Below are positions 1-6,463 of a DNA stretch of 10,952 nt, piece after piece. How positions within the stretch are numbered: the stretch's first letter is position 1; every line of letters begins with the position of its first letter. Position numbers and translations under genes: made by a program. Below the pieces are notes generated by a model. It was not told the origin of the DNA and ran no database searches. It saw only the letters and a program-made list of their open reading frames with translations. Source of the DNA: Bacteroidota bacterium (GTDB lineage: Bacteria; Bacteroidota; Bacteroidia; Bacteroidales; UBA4417); assembly GCA_020048595.1 (NCBI GenBank), contig JAIFMH010000188.1:1-10952 (forward strand), given 5' to 3'.

Positions 1-146
1 TGGCCGGGATCGGAACACATATATTTATAGTCGGTGGCGAATTCGACACCTTTAAGTTCACCGCTTATTTTGGCTACTTTTTCGCAATTGACTGTGGCTG
101 AAATATTTTCACCACAATGACAAACAAATACTCCTATCCGCGACAT
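1..146 (-). CDS. hdrA: HdrA, heterodisulfide reductase-like subunit A, N-terminal fragment
   Basis: Only the first 48 codons are inside the window; the gene runs off the left edge. Translating the minus strand from the ATG at 144-146 gives a protein opening MSRIGVFVCHCGENI and reaching YMCSDPG at residues 42-48. The VCHCG motif (C9, C11) and the YMCSDPG motif (C44) are the signature of the HdrA N-terminal domain. In the family, HdrA is the FAD- and [4Fe-4S]-carrying core of the cytoplasmic heterodisulfide reductase complex, where electrons are bifurcated or confurcated. The start is well supported: a CGGAGG ribosome site lies 7 bases upstream and the hdrB stop codon is only 2 bases away, which implies translational coupling in an hdrC-hdrB-hdrA operon. 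Whether this HdrA carries fused domains, or is followed by an MvhD or Flx partner, cannot be seen. Confidence 0.9.
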   Translation of the reverse strand, partial: MSRIGVFVCHCGENISATVNCEKVAKISGELKGVEFATDYKYMCSDPG

Positions 147-148
147 GG

Positions 149-1069
149 TTAAGCCTCCGTTTTTTGAGTGATAACAACTTTTTCAGGAACCGCAGCAACC
201 GCTGGTTCTTTCGCTGGCCTTACAGGCAGATTTACAGCTGTCATGTGACGATTCAACCCGAGTGTTTTAGCGTCGATGCCAACGGCCAGCCCGAGTACCT
301 GGGAAATATACATTACTGGAACGTCAATCTTTTTCTCCAGAAATTTATTGATTTCAGGACGGCGCATATCCAGGTTCGAATGACACATCGGGCATGCTAC
401 TACCACAACTTCAGCTTCACGATCCACGGCATCTTTTAATATATTTCCTGATAACCTGGCAACTGTATCGGTACGTGAGACTGACATTCCTGCACCGCAG
501 CATTCAGTTTTAAAAGCCCAGTCAATGGCATTTCCACCGGCTTTTTTTACCAGCACATCCATGCTTTGAGGATCTTCAACCCTGTCAAATTTCAGTATGG
601 AATGAGGCCTTACAAGCAGACAACCATAGTAACAAGCTGATTTGTAATCGAATGGTTTAACCACTTTTTCTTCCAGTTTATCTGCAATATATTTATCAAT
701 GAACTGGATGATATTCATGATGTTGGATGTACCTTCATACTTCAGGTCAATGATGGAAGCCACTTTTGAACTCAGCGAAGGGTCTTCTGCCAGTTCGTGC
801 TTAACAAGAGAAAGCCGGTTGTAGCATGCGGCACAGGGAACTACGATATCCGTGATTCCTTCTTTCTCTGCCAAAGCCATAATGCGGGCGGGCAAACTCA
901 AAGATAATTCCTTATTCATATTGTGAGCAGCCGTAGCTCCACAGCAGTTCCAATCGGGAACTTCAACCAGCTCAATATCAAATACTTTTGCCAGGGCTGT
1001 AACTGATTCCTGGTATTCCTGAGCGCCGCCTTTCATGGAGCAACCCGGATAGAATCCTACTTTTATCAT
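149..1069 (-). CDS. hdrB: HdrB, heterodisulfide reductase-like subunit B (two CCG domains)
   Basis: 306 residues carrying two cysteine-rich CCG domains. The N-terminal copy has C10, C42-C43, C79 and C82 (YPGC, NCCG, PCAAC); the C-terminal copy has C150, C190-C191, C226 and C229 (YYGC, ECCGAG, CPMC). The spacing fits the family pattern Cx31-39CCx35-36CxxC. In characterised HdrB these residues hold two noncubane [4Fe-4S] clusters that form the disulfide-cleaving site, so the catalytic ligands look intact. The natural substrate need not be CoM-S-S-CoB, because Bacteroidota do not make these thiols; many bacterial Hdr sets use another disulfide or serve as electron-transfer modules. The start overlaps the hdrC stop by 4 bases (ATGA) and has a strong AAGGAGGG site. 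An Ala/Pro/Val-rich tail of about 30 residues follows the second domain (residues ~275-306). Confidence 0.93.
   Translation of the reverse strand: MIKVGFYPGCSMKGGAQEYQESVTALAKVFDIELVEVPDWNCCGATAAHNMNKELSLSLPARIMALAEKEGITDIVVPCAACYNRLSLVKHELAEDPSLSSKVASIIDLKYEGTSNIMNIIQFIDKYIADKLEEKVVKPFDYKSACYYGCLLVRPHSILKFDRVEDPQSMDVLVKKAGGNAIDWAFKTECCGAGMSVSRTDTVARLSGNILKDAVDREAEVVVVACPMCHSNLDMRRPEINKFLEKKIDVPVMYISQVLGLAVGIDAKTLGLNRHMTAVNLPVRPAKEPAVAAVPEKVVITQKTEA
154..159 (-). promoter_or_regulatory. Shine-Dalgarno site of hdrA
   Basis: CGGAGG on the minus strand, 7 bases before the hdrA ATG and inside the last codons of hdrB. It fixes the hdrA start. Good Shine-Dalgarno sites are not the rule in Bacteroidota, so this one and the hdrB one are worth noting. 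Confidence 0.7.
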
Positions 1070-1644
1070 TTTCCCTCCTTATTATCTTTTTGAACCCGGT
1101 TAAAAATTGCAGCAATTTTTTTTCTTCCTTTAATAAATTCAGGAACCGGGTTTAATTTGCCTTTAACAAACATTTTAGGCGCAATTAAAACATCCTGCAT
1201 CATAGCACCGGTGCGCATTTTATAATCCACGATCAGTCCCATTTCATACAAACGACCGGTTATATTGATCGAATCGAGGAAAGATTTATGGAATGCAATA
1301 ATTTTTTTTGCCTGGGGATTTGTTTTTTTAGCCTTGTACGATTTTTGCCTCAGGTTGTCCATGATGGTTGGAATGTCGATTTCCATCGGACAACGGGTAA
1401 GGCACATTTCGCAGCTGACGCAAAGCCAGATCGACATGGATCGCAACAGTTTTTCATAATGTTTGGGATCGTCGGTCTGCAGCATTCGCATTACCAGGCT
1501 TGGCGGATAATCCATTTCTTCAGCCACCGGGCAACCCGCGGAACATTTGCCGCACTGGTAGCATTTATTTATGATAACACCGGTTTCCAGCCGTAGCTCA
1601 CCACTAAGGGTTAGAGGGTGATGACTTTCGTGTGAAGCGGACAT
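1066..1644 (-). CDS. hdrC: HdrC, heterodisulfide reductase-like subunit C (two [4Fe-4S] ferredoxin)
   Basis: 192 residues with two classical [4Fe-4S] binding motifs. The first is CYQCGKCSAGCP with C28, C31, C34 and C38; the second is CVSCEMCLTRCP with C75, C78, C81 and C85. This pair, the surrounding GVIINKCYQCGKCSAGCPVA context and the length match HdrC. The subunit relays electrons between HdrA and the HdrB active site in the cytoplasm. There is no transmembrane segment, so it is not the QmoC/DsrM type in which an HdrC-like part is joined to a membrane cytochrome. It is the first gene of the minus-strand operon and overlaps hdrB by 4 bases. No clear Shine-Dalgarno sequence lies before its ATG, in contrast to the two downstream genes. 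Confidence 0.93.
   Translation of the reverse strand: MSASHESHHPLTLSGELRLETGVIINKCYQCGKCSAGCPVAEEMDYPPSLVMRMLQTDDPKHYEKLLRSMSIWLCVSCEMCLTRCPMEIDIPTIMDNLRQKSYKAKKTNPQAKKIIAFHKSFLDSINITGRLYEMGLIVDYKMRTGAMMQDVLIAPKMFVKGKLNPVPEFIKGRKKIAAIFNRVQKDNKEGK
1073..1080 (-). promoter_or_regulatory. Shine-Dalgarno site of hdrB
   Basis: AAGGAGGG on the minus strand, within the last codons of hdrC and about 3 bases before the hdrB ATG. Together with the ATGA overlap it confirms the hdrB start and suggests coupled translation. Confidence 0.7.
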
Positions 1645-1832
1645 AGACTATATTTACGCTAAGGTTTAACAAGGTATTCGGTCATGATTTCTTTTCAATA
1701 CAATTACAAAACTTTTATCATTACTATTTTATTTTTTGTTTTAATCCAACAGTATATCAAAATATAATATTGGGCTGGTAATGATTTTAAAAACAGAACT
1801 GATAGATAATATGCAAGCTACAGGCACTTCTT

Positions 1833-1848
1833 TGTTAATTAATTAACA
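1833..1848. repeat. 16-bp perfect palindrome, candidate operator of the hdr operon
   Basis: TGTTAATTAATTAACA is a perfect inverted repeat with no spacer. It starts 4 bases downstream (minus direction) of the candidate hdr -7 box, so it would cover the inferred transcription start. A dimeric repressor site is a reasonable reading, but the repeat is almost entirely A/T and may be chance in this composition. Confidence 0.35.
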
Positions 1849-1851
1849 GGG

Positions 1852-1859
1852 CAAAATTA
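1852..1859 (-). promoter_or_regulatory. Candidate -7 box of the hdrCBA operon
   Basis: Read on the minus strand the sequence is TAATTTTG, matching the Bacteroidota -7 consensus TAnnTTTG. It is the only match I found on this strand between hdrC and the tat gene. It would give a 5' leader of about 200 bases. No convincing -33 TTTG sits at the usual distance, so support is partial. Confidence 0.3.
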
Positions 1860-2051
1860 ACTTATTCACAAAACCAAATATGAAATTTTGCAATTTATAA
1901 TGCTTTTAAATAATTATGATTCAGGTAACTTCTGATCTTTATTTTCTCCAGAAATATTGAGTGAAATTGAGAAAACCCATTCTTTATATTAATAACTACC
2001 AGTTCAATTTAACTTCAGAAGATATTTTACCATTAAGTGCAGCTAGTTTAT

Positions 2052-2059
2052 TACTTTTG
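2052..2059 (+). promoter_or_regulatory. -7 box of the tat gene promoter
   Basis: TACTTTTG matches the Bacteroidota -7 consensus TAnnTTTG and lies 25 bases before the ATG at 2085, giving a short leader of roughly 20 bases. A T-rich stretch (TTTTAC at 2025-2030) lies near the expected -33 position but is not a clean TTTG. Confidence 0.5.
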
Positions 2060-2084
2060 TGAGTTAAATTTAAAAACATAGCTT

Positions 2085-2501
2085 ATGTCCGGATTACCGG
2101 TACTTTTATTTCTTGATGTGAGTGGCGGCGAACTGCTGATCATAATGCTTGTTGTATTTCTTGTTTTCGGTCCCGAAAAAATGCCGGAAATGGCAAGGAA
2201 AGCCGGTCGCCTGATGAACCAGATGAAGAAAGCATCCAGCGATCTTACACGTGAATTCAAAAAAGAAACATCAGTACTGCAGAATGAAATTACTGCTGTT
2301 CAAAGCAAAGTAAAGGACCAGGTTGAAAGTGTAAATCGTGAATTTAACCGCACCAAAGCTCAGGTAAACACCGGAATGAATATGGAATCTAAACCTGAAA
2401 CGCCGGCTGATTCCGAAATGTTAAAGGAAGAAACTTTTCCGGATGCTAAGCCAGAGTCCGGATCACCTGAACCTGAAATAAATACAACCAAAAACGAATA
2501 A
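2085..2501 (+). CDS. tatA: Twin-arginine translocase subunit, TatA/TatB family
   Basis: 138 residues. A short N-terminal stretch leads into one hydrophobic segment (about residues 14-28, GGELLIIMLVVFLVF), then the family hinge FGPEKMPEMARKAGR (residues 28-42), then a long amphipathic, charged, Gln-rich helix (~43-95) and an acidic, Pro/Glu-rich disordered tail (~100-138). This is the Tat pore/receptor subunit architecture for export of folded proteins across the inner membrane. The membrane-facing Glu before LLI and the FGPE hinge resemble TatB, but TatA proteins in many non-enteric bacteria share them, so TatA versus TatB is not decided; I use tatA as the family default. No tatC is in the window. 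The next gene follows after 71 bp on the same strand and may be cotranscribed. The start is supported by the promoter box 25 bases upstream. Confidence 0.88.
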   Translation: MSGLPVLLFLDVSGGELLIIMLVVFLVFGPEKMPEMARKAGRLMNQMKKASSDLTREFKKETSVLQNEITAVQSKVKDQVESVNREFNRTKAQVNTGMNMESKPETPADSEMLKEETFPDAKPESGSPEPEINTTKNE

Positions 2502-2572
2502 TAAATTCTTTGCAATTCCGTTTTATTTAAACAGATCAAATCATCCACTTCGTTCAGTCCATATCGTTCAAT

Positions 2573-5134
2573 ATGAGAATACGTATCCTTCTTTTTACTT
2601 TTATTTTCTGCCTGGCTGCATTCCCGGTTTTAGCTCAAAACCGTTCGCTTAAAGCTGCCGATGAAGCGTTTAATAATATGCAGTATAATGTAGCGCTAAC
2701 GAAATACAAAAAAGCTCTTTCAAAAGCCAAAGCCAAGCCCGATAAGGAAAAAATTTCATTCCAAATGGCTGAATGTTATCGGATTATAAATAATACTAAA
2801 AAGGCAGAAGCCGGATACAAACGACTCGCTAAAACCAAATACGCTGAATCTAATCCGCTTGTATTTCTATACCTTGCCGAGGCATTGAAATCGAACGAGA
2901 AATACGATGAAGCAAAAACCTATTTCGAAAAATATACCGAAGCAGCACCCGGAGATCCCCGCGGACCAACAGGATCCGTTTCATGTACCCTGGCACAGGA
3001 ATGGCTCGACAATCCAGCCAAATACAAAATCAAGATTGAGAAAGTGCTAAATTCGAAAGAGTCAGATTTCTCGGTTACCTATGCTGACAAACTCTATAAT
3101 ACTATAATCTTTACTTCAACACGCGATGCAGCAACCGGAAAAGATATGGATAACTGGACCGGCCAAAACTTCAGTGATTTGTTTGTTTCAAAACTCGATC
3201 CGAAAGGACAATGGTCGACACCGGTTCAACTGGAAACTGCCAGTGTTATAAATACGGAAGCGAATGAGGGAAATCCTGCAGTTAACAGTAAGTTTAATCA
3301 AATGTATTTCACCCGTTGTTTCAATGATAAAGGCTCGCTGCAAGGCTGTAAAATAATGGTTTCGAGACGGGCAGGCCGAAATTGGAGCGAACCGACTGCA
3401 CTCGATCTGGGCGGCGACAGCACAACCGTATTCGGAAATCCATCCATCAGCCCCGATGAATTAACATTGCTATTTTCAAGCAACCTCCCGAAAGGACAAG
3501 GCGGAAAAGACATTTGGGTAGTAACCCGTAAAACACCCGGCGAAAATTTTGGCAGGCCTTTAAATGCCGGACCGGTTATAAATACTCCCAATGATGAGAT
3601 GTTTCCCTTTATGCGGAATGATACTTCAATGTATTTTTCATCAAACGGACATCCGGGAATGGGCGGCCTTGATATTTTCCGTTCAACATTTTCGAACGGA
3701 GATTGGACTAAGCCAGTGAATTTGCAGGCACCACTAAACTCACCGGGCGATGATTTCGGTATTGTTTTTAATCCGGAAGAAGACAAAGGATTTTTCTCCT
3801 CCAACCGCAAAGGCGGCCGTGGAAGCGACGATTTGTATTCATTTGTAAATCCTCCGGTTATTTTTACGCTCGCAGGAGTTGTAAAGGATGACAAAACTTT
3901 ACAGTTTATTCCGGGCGCTGTTGTAAAACTTACCGGTTCAAATGGTACAACTGTTGAAGCAAAAACAGATGCTAAAGGTTTTTACAGCTTTAACAAAGCA
4001 CAGATAAAACCCAATACTACCTATGAACTTATCTGCATTAAAGCAAATTATTTAAATAAGAAAGCCAAAGAAACCACTGTTGGCCTCGAAACCAGCAAAG
4101 ACTTTACCATCGATTTCAAATTGGAACCCATTCCGGACAAACCGGTTGTGCTTCCTGATATTCTCTATGATCTTGCCAAATGGGACCTGAAACCTCAATA
4201 CCAGGACTCGTTGCAAGGTTTAATCAAAACATTGGACGAAAACGAAACAATTATTGTAGAACTTGCTTCACATACCGACTCACGGGGTACTGATGAAAGC
4301 AATGATGTACTTTCACAGAAACGTGCGGAGTCTGTTGTTAACTATCTTATTGACCGTGGTATCGACCCGGAACGCTTAGTTGCCAAAGGATATGGCGAAC
4401 GTGTTCCAAGGAGGTTAGCAAAGGATGTAGTTAAAGATGGTTTCGAATTTAAAACCGGAACATTGTTGTCCCAATCATTTGTTGATTCACTGGCAACAAA
4501 ACCTGCACAGGAAGCAGCTTATGCTTTAAACCGTCGTACCGAATTCAGGATTCTCAGCAAAGACTTTGTTCCGAAAACCCAGAATAAAGCAATTACAAGC
4601 CAGATTCAGAGCAAAACTACATCTACCCCAACAACTAAGGCTGATACAATACCCGGACAGGCACAGGGTAATGTTATTCCCGCGCAAACTCAACCTAAGC
4701 AGGTTACCAGTCCGACACAGAAAGTAGTTGTTCAGATAAACCCTGATGATAATGTTGTTCCACTCACTGCAAATCCGGATAATAGTCTTTCGTTCAGTGC
4801 CGTTGTAAATGGATATACAACCCAAATCACTTTAAGCGAAGAAGGTCCGGGTTTAAGTTTCTCAGTTGAAGAAACCTTGAAATTACTGAAATCTGGAGCA
4901 ATCGGTAAAACTGATTTTGATGGTGACCCTGAAAAAATCCTGGGAAATAATTCGGTTGCTGATAAATCAATTTTCATAGTAGGTGAAATCAGTATAACAA
5001 CAAAATCAGCATTTGATCTCGAAGCAACAGTACTTCAGAAGCAAAAAGCGGCTGTACTGATGAGCGAGAAAGTGCTCAAAAGATTCGGAACGTATACGAT
5101 AGATAAAGAGAAGCAGCAGATTATTTTCAAATAA
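2573..5134 (+). CDS. PorE-like multidomain OmpA-family outer-envelope protein with extra C-terminal domain
   Basis: 853 residues. A signal peptide (1-21, ending PVLA before Q22) has no lipobox. Then come TPR-like helices (~25-125); beta-propeller PD40/WD40-type repeats (~170-425) with recurring blades such as LLFSSNLPKGQGGKDIW, MYFSSNGHPGMGGLDIF and GFFSSNRKGGRGSDDLY; a carboxypeptidase-regulatory-like domain (~430-520); and an OmpA peptidoglycan-binding domain (~528-662). In the last, D569 (HTDSRG) and R584 (QKRAES) align with the diaminopimelate-binding Asp and Arg of E. coli OmpA. The order matches Porphyromonas PorE, which links the type IX secretion machinery to peptidoglycan. Bacteroidota usually carry several such proteins, so a T9SS role is inference. 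Unusually, the protein continues with a Gln/Thr/Pro linker (~663-728) and a further ~125-residue domain resembling a retropepsin whose catalytic motif is lost. It may share the tat transcript. Confidence 0.88.
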   Translation: MRIRILLFTFIFCLAAFPVLAQNRSLKAADEAFNNMQYNVALTKYKKALSKAKAKPDKEKISFQMAECYRIINNTKKAEAGYKRLAKTKYAESNPLVFLYLAEALKSNEKYDEAKTYFEKYTEAAPGDPRGPTGSVSCTLAQEWLDNPAKYKIKIEKVLNSKESDFSVTYADKLYNTIIFTSTRDAATGKDMDNWTGQNFSDLFVSKLDPKGQWSTPVQLETASVINTEANEGNPAVNSKFNQMYFTRCFNDKGSLQGCKIMVSRRAGRNWSEPTALDLGGDSTTVFGNPSISPDELTLLFSSNLPKGQGGKDIWVVTRKTPGENFGRPLNAGPVINTPNDEMFPFMRNDTSMYFSSNGHPGMGGLDIFRSTFSNGDWTKPVNLQAPLNSPGDDFGIVFNPEEDKGFFSSNRKGGRGSDDLYSFVNPPVIFTLAGVVKDDKTLQFIPGAVVKLTGSNGTTVEAKTDAKGFYSFNKAQIKPNTTYELICIKANYLNKKAKETTVGLETSKDFTIDFKLEPIPDKPVVLPDILYDLAKWDLKPQYQDSLQGLIKTLDENETIIVELASHTDSRGTDESNDVLSQKRAESVVNYLIDRGIDPERLVAKGYGERVPRRLAKDVVKDGFEFKTGTLLSQSFVDSLATKPAQEAAYALNRRTEFRILSKDFVPKTQNKAITSQIQSKTTSTPTTKADTIPGQAQGNVIPAQTQPKQVTSPTQKVVVQINPDDNVVPLTANPDNSLSFSAVVNGYTTQITLSEEGPGLSFSVEETLKLLKSGAIGKTDFDGDPEKILGNNSVADKSIFIVGEISITTKSAFDLEATVLQKQKAAVLMSEKVLKRFGTYTIDKEKQQIIFK
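4757..5131 (+). other. C-terminal domain resembling a degenerate retropepsin-type aspartic protease
   Basis: Residues ~729-853 of the PorE-like protein. The order of elements follows bacterial clan AA proteases of the TIGR02281 / gag-asp type: a VNG strand (745-747), the stretch where FDTGAS is normally found, then SVEETLKLLKSGAIGKTDFDG (S764 to G784), a central ADKSIFIVGEI-like strand pair, a segment in the place of LLLGQSxLxRLG (VLMSEKVLKRFG, 828-839), and a final strand YTIDKEKQQIIF. At the catalytic position the protein reads TLSEEGPGLS (753-762), with no Asp-Thr/Ser-Gly, so it should not be an active protease. The homology is judged by eye from the pattern, not from a profile search. Confidence 0.5.
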
Positions 5135-5183
5135 CCATATTTACTTAAATGATTGGTTATCAGGAATTATAAAGCCATCCTGA
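5131..5183 (+). terminator. Two tandem hairpins after the PorE-like gene, possible weak terminator
   Basis: ATAACCA (5131-5137) pairs with TGGTTAT (5154-5160), with an inner ATTTA/TAAAT stem. The left arm contains the TAA stop codon. A second inverted repeat, TCAGGA (5160-5165) with TCCTGA (5178-5183), follows at once. Neither is followed by a clear T-tract, so termination is only a possibility; read-through into purM, 134 bp after the stop, remains possible. Confidence 0.3.
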
Positions 5184-5268
5184 GATTTGGAATTTAAATG
5201 GAAGATATTAAAACCAGGCATTCCGGATCGTTCATCAGACAAACTAACATTACAACCAGCATACACAA

Positions 5269-6429
5269 ATGACTGACAGGTATTCGCAACGAGGTGTCTC
5301 GGCAACAAAAGATGATGTTCATAAAGCGATCAAAAATATGGACAAGGGTTTGTTTCCAAATGCCTTCTGTAAAGTTGTTCCTGATCTGCTTGGCAATGAT
5401 CCTGAATACTGCTGTGTGATGCATGCTGACGGCGCTGGTACCAAATCCTCGCTGGCTTACATTTACTGGCGCGAAACCGGCGATATATCCGTGTGGAAAG
5501 GAATTGCGCAAGATGCAGTAGTAATGAATACCGATGATTTACTTTGTATTGGAATTACTGATGGAATTCTGCTTTCCTCAACTATTGGCAGGAATAAAAA
5601 CCTGATTCCAGGCGAAGTGATCAGCGAAATTATTGAAGGAACTGAGCAATGCCTGGCTATGATGCGTGACAATGGAATCGGAATCCATTCAACAGGAGGC
5701 GAAACTGCAGATGTAGGTGACCTGGTAAGAACCATCATTGTAGACAGTACTGTAACTGCACGAGTTCGCAGAAGTGAGATCATTGAAAATAATATTCAAC
5801 CCGGCGATGTTATAGTTGGACTTGCTTCATTCGGACAAGCCAAATATGAAACCAGGTATAATGGCGGAATGGGCAGTAATGGACTCACCTCAGCACGGCA
5901 CGATGTTTTTGCACACGATTATTCTCTCAAATATCCTGAAAGTTACGACCGCTCCATCAATAAAAAACTGGTATATGCAGGTAATCTGCTTGTTAATGAT
6001 CCTACTGAAGTTGAAGGTATTAATGCAGGAACCCTGGTGCTCTCCCCTACCCGTACCTATGCCCCCGTTATAAAAGAAATACTTGAAAAGTACCGTTTTG
6101 ATATCCATGGCATGATACACTGCAGCGGCGGAGCACAAACCAAGGTATTGCATTTTGTAAACAATTTACATATTATTAAGGATAATCTATTCCCGATACC
6201 GCCCTTATTCAGGATGATTCAGGAACAGTCGGGCACCTCGTTGCGCGAAATGTACCAGGTTTTCAATATGGGCCACCGGATGGAGTTGTATGTTCCTGAG
6301 CATATTGCAGAGGAAATTATTACTATTTCCGAAAGTTACGGAATACCAGCCCGGGTTATCGGAAGGTGTGAATGGTGGGAAGGGAAAAAGCTGACGATAA
6401 ATACAGGTGTAGAAACTTTTACGTATTAA
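5269..6429 (+). CDS. purM: PurM, phosphoribosylformylglycinamidine cyclo-ligase (Bacteroidota long form)
   Basis: 386 residues of the AIR-synthase/PurM fold. It makes aminoimidazole ribonucleotide from formylglycinamidine ribonucleotide and ATP, the fifth step of de novo purine synthesis, in the cytoplasm. Motifs in order: HADGAGTK (52-59, nucleotide-binding loop), NTDDLLCIGITD (87-98), STGGETADVGD (141-151), NGLTSARHD (204-212), LSPTRTYAP (258-266), HCSGGAQTK (284-292) and VFNMGHRMEL (331-340). These correspond to the E. coli PurM motifs (DGVGTK, NDL, GGETAEM, TPTRIY, GGG, FNCGVGM) but with the residues and longer length typical of the Bacteroidota branch. The start at 5269 gives MTDRYSQRGVSATKDDVHKAI, the usual N-terminus of this branch. 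It follows the PorE-like gene after 134 bp with no recognisable -7 box of its own, and is followed head-to-head by a transporter gene on the other strand. Confidence 0.92.
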   Translation: MTDRYSQRGVSATKDDVHKAIKNMDKGLFPNAFCKVVPDLLGNDPEYCCVMHADGAGTKSSLAYIYWRETGDISVWKGIAQDAVVMNTDDLLCIGITDGILLSSTIGRNKNLIPGEVISEIIEGTEQCLAMMRDNGIGIHSTGGETADVGDLVRTIIVDSTVTARVRRSEIIENNIQPGDVIVGLASFGQAKYETRYNGGMGSNGLTSARHDVFAHDYSLKYPESYDRSINKKLVYAGNLLVNDPTEVEGINAGTLVLSPTRTYAPVIKEILEKYRFDIHGMIHCSGGAQTKVLHFVNNLHIIKDNLFPIPPLFRMIQEQSGTSLREMYQVFNMGHRMELYVPEHIAEEIITISESYGIPARVIGRCEWWEGKKLTINTGVETFTY

Positions 6430-6463
6430 CTTATTTGTTTCTGAATCATCAAATTACAATTTT

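Larger units (their letters stand above)
1645..2084. other. AT-rich divergent intergenic region between hdrC and the tat gene
   Basis: 440 bp without a plausible gene. It holds a -7-like box for the plus-strand tat gene near its right end, a candidate -7 box for the minus-strand hdr operon near its middle, and a 16-bp perfect palindrome beside that box, each listed separately. I find no RNA gene, riboswitch or long repeat in the rest. Confidence 0.6.

Noticed and set aside
164..439. Plus-strand open frame within hdrB
   Set aside because: Antisense to the conserved second CCG domain of HdrB; no independent support.
2573..2640. PorE-like protein as a lipoprotein
   Set aside because: The signal sequence has a Cys at residue 13, but in FCLAAF context, which is not a lipobox; an ordinary signal-peptidase site after VLA fits better.
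3298..3894. Minus-strand open frame of 198 codons inside the PorE-like gene
   Set aside because: It lies wholly opposite a well-supported gene and its translation (Pro/Ser-rich, no known motif) looks like a shadow of the propeller repeats.
4829..4858. Active aspartic protease at the end of the PorE-like protein
   Set aside because: The segment reads TLSEEGPGLS and has no Asp-Thr/Ser-Gly triad, so catalysis is not expected even if the fold is right.
6430..6463. Bidirectional terminator between purM and the transporter gene
   Set aside because: The 34-bp gap contains no inverted repeat with a usable stem.
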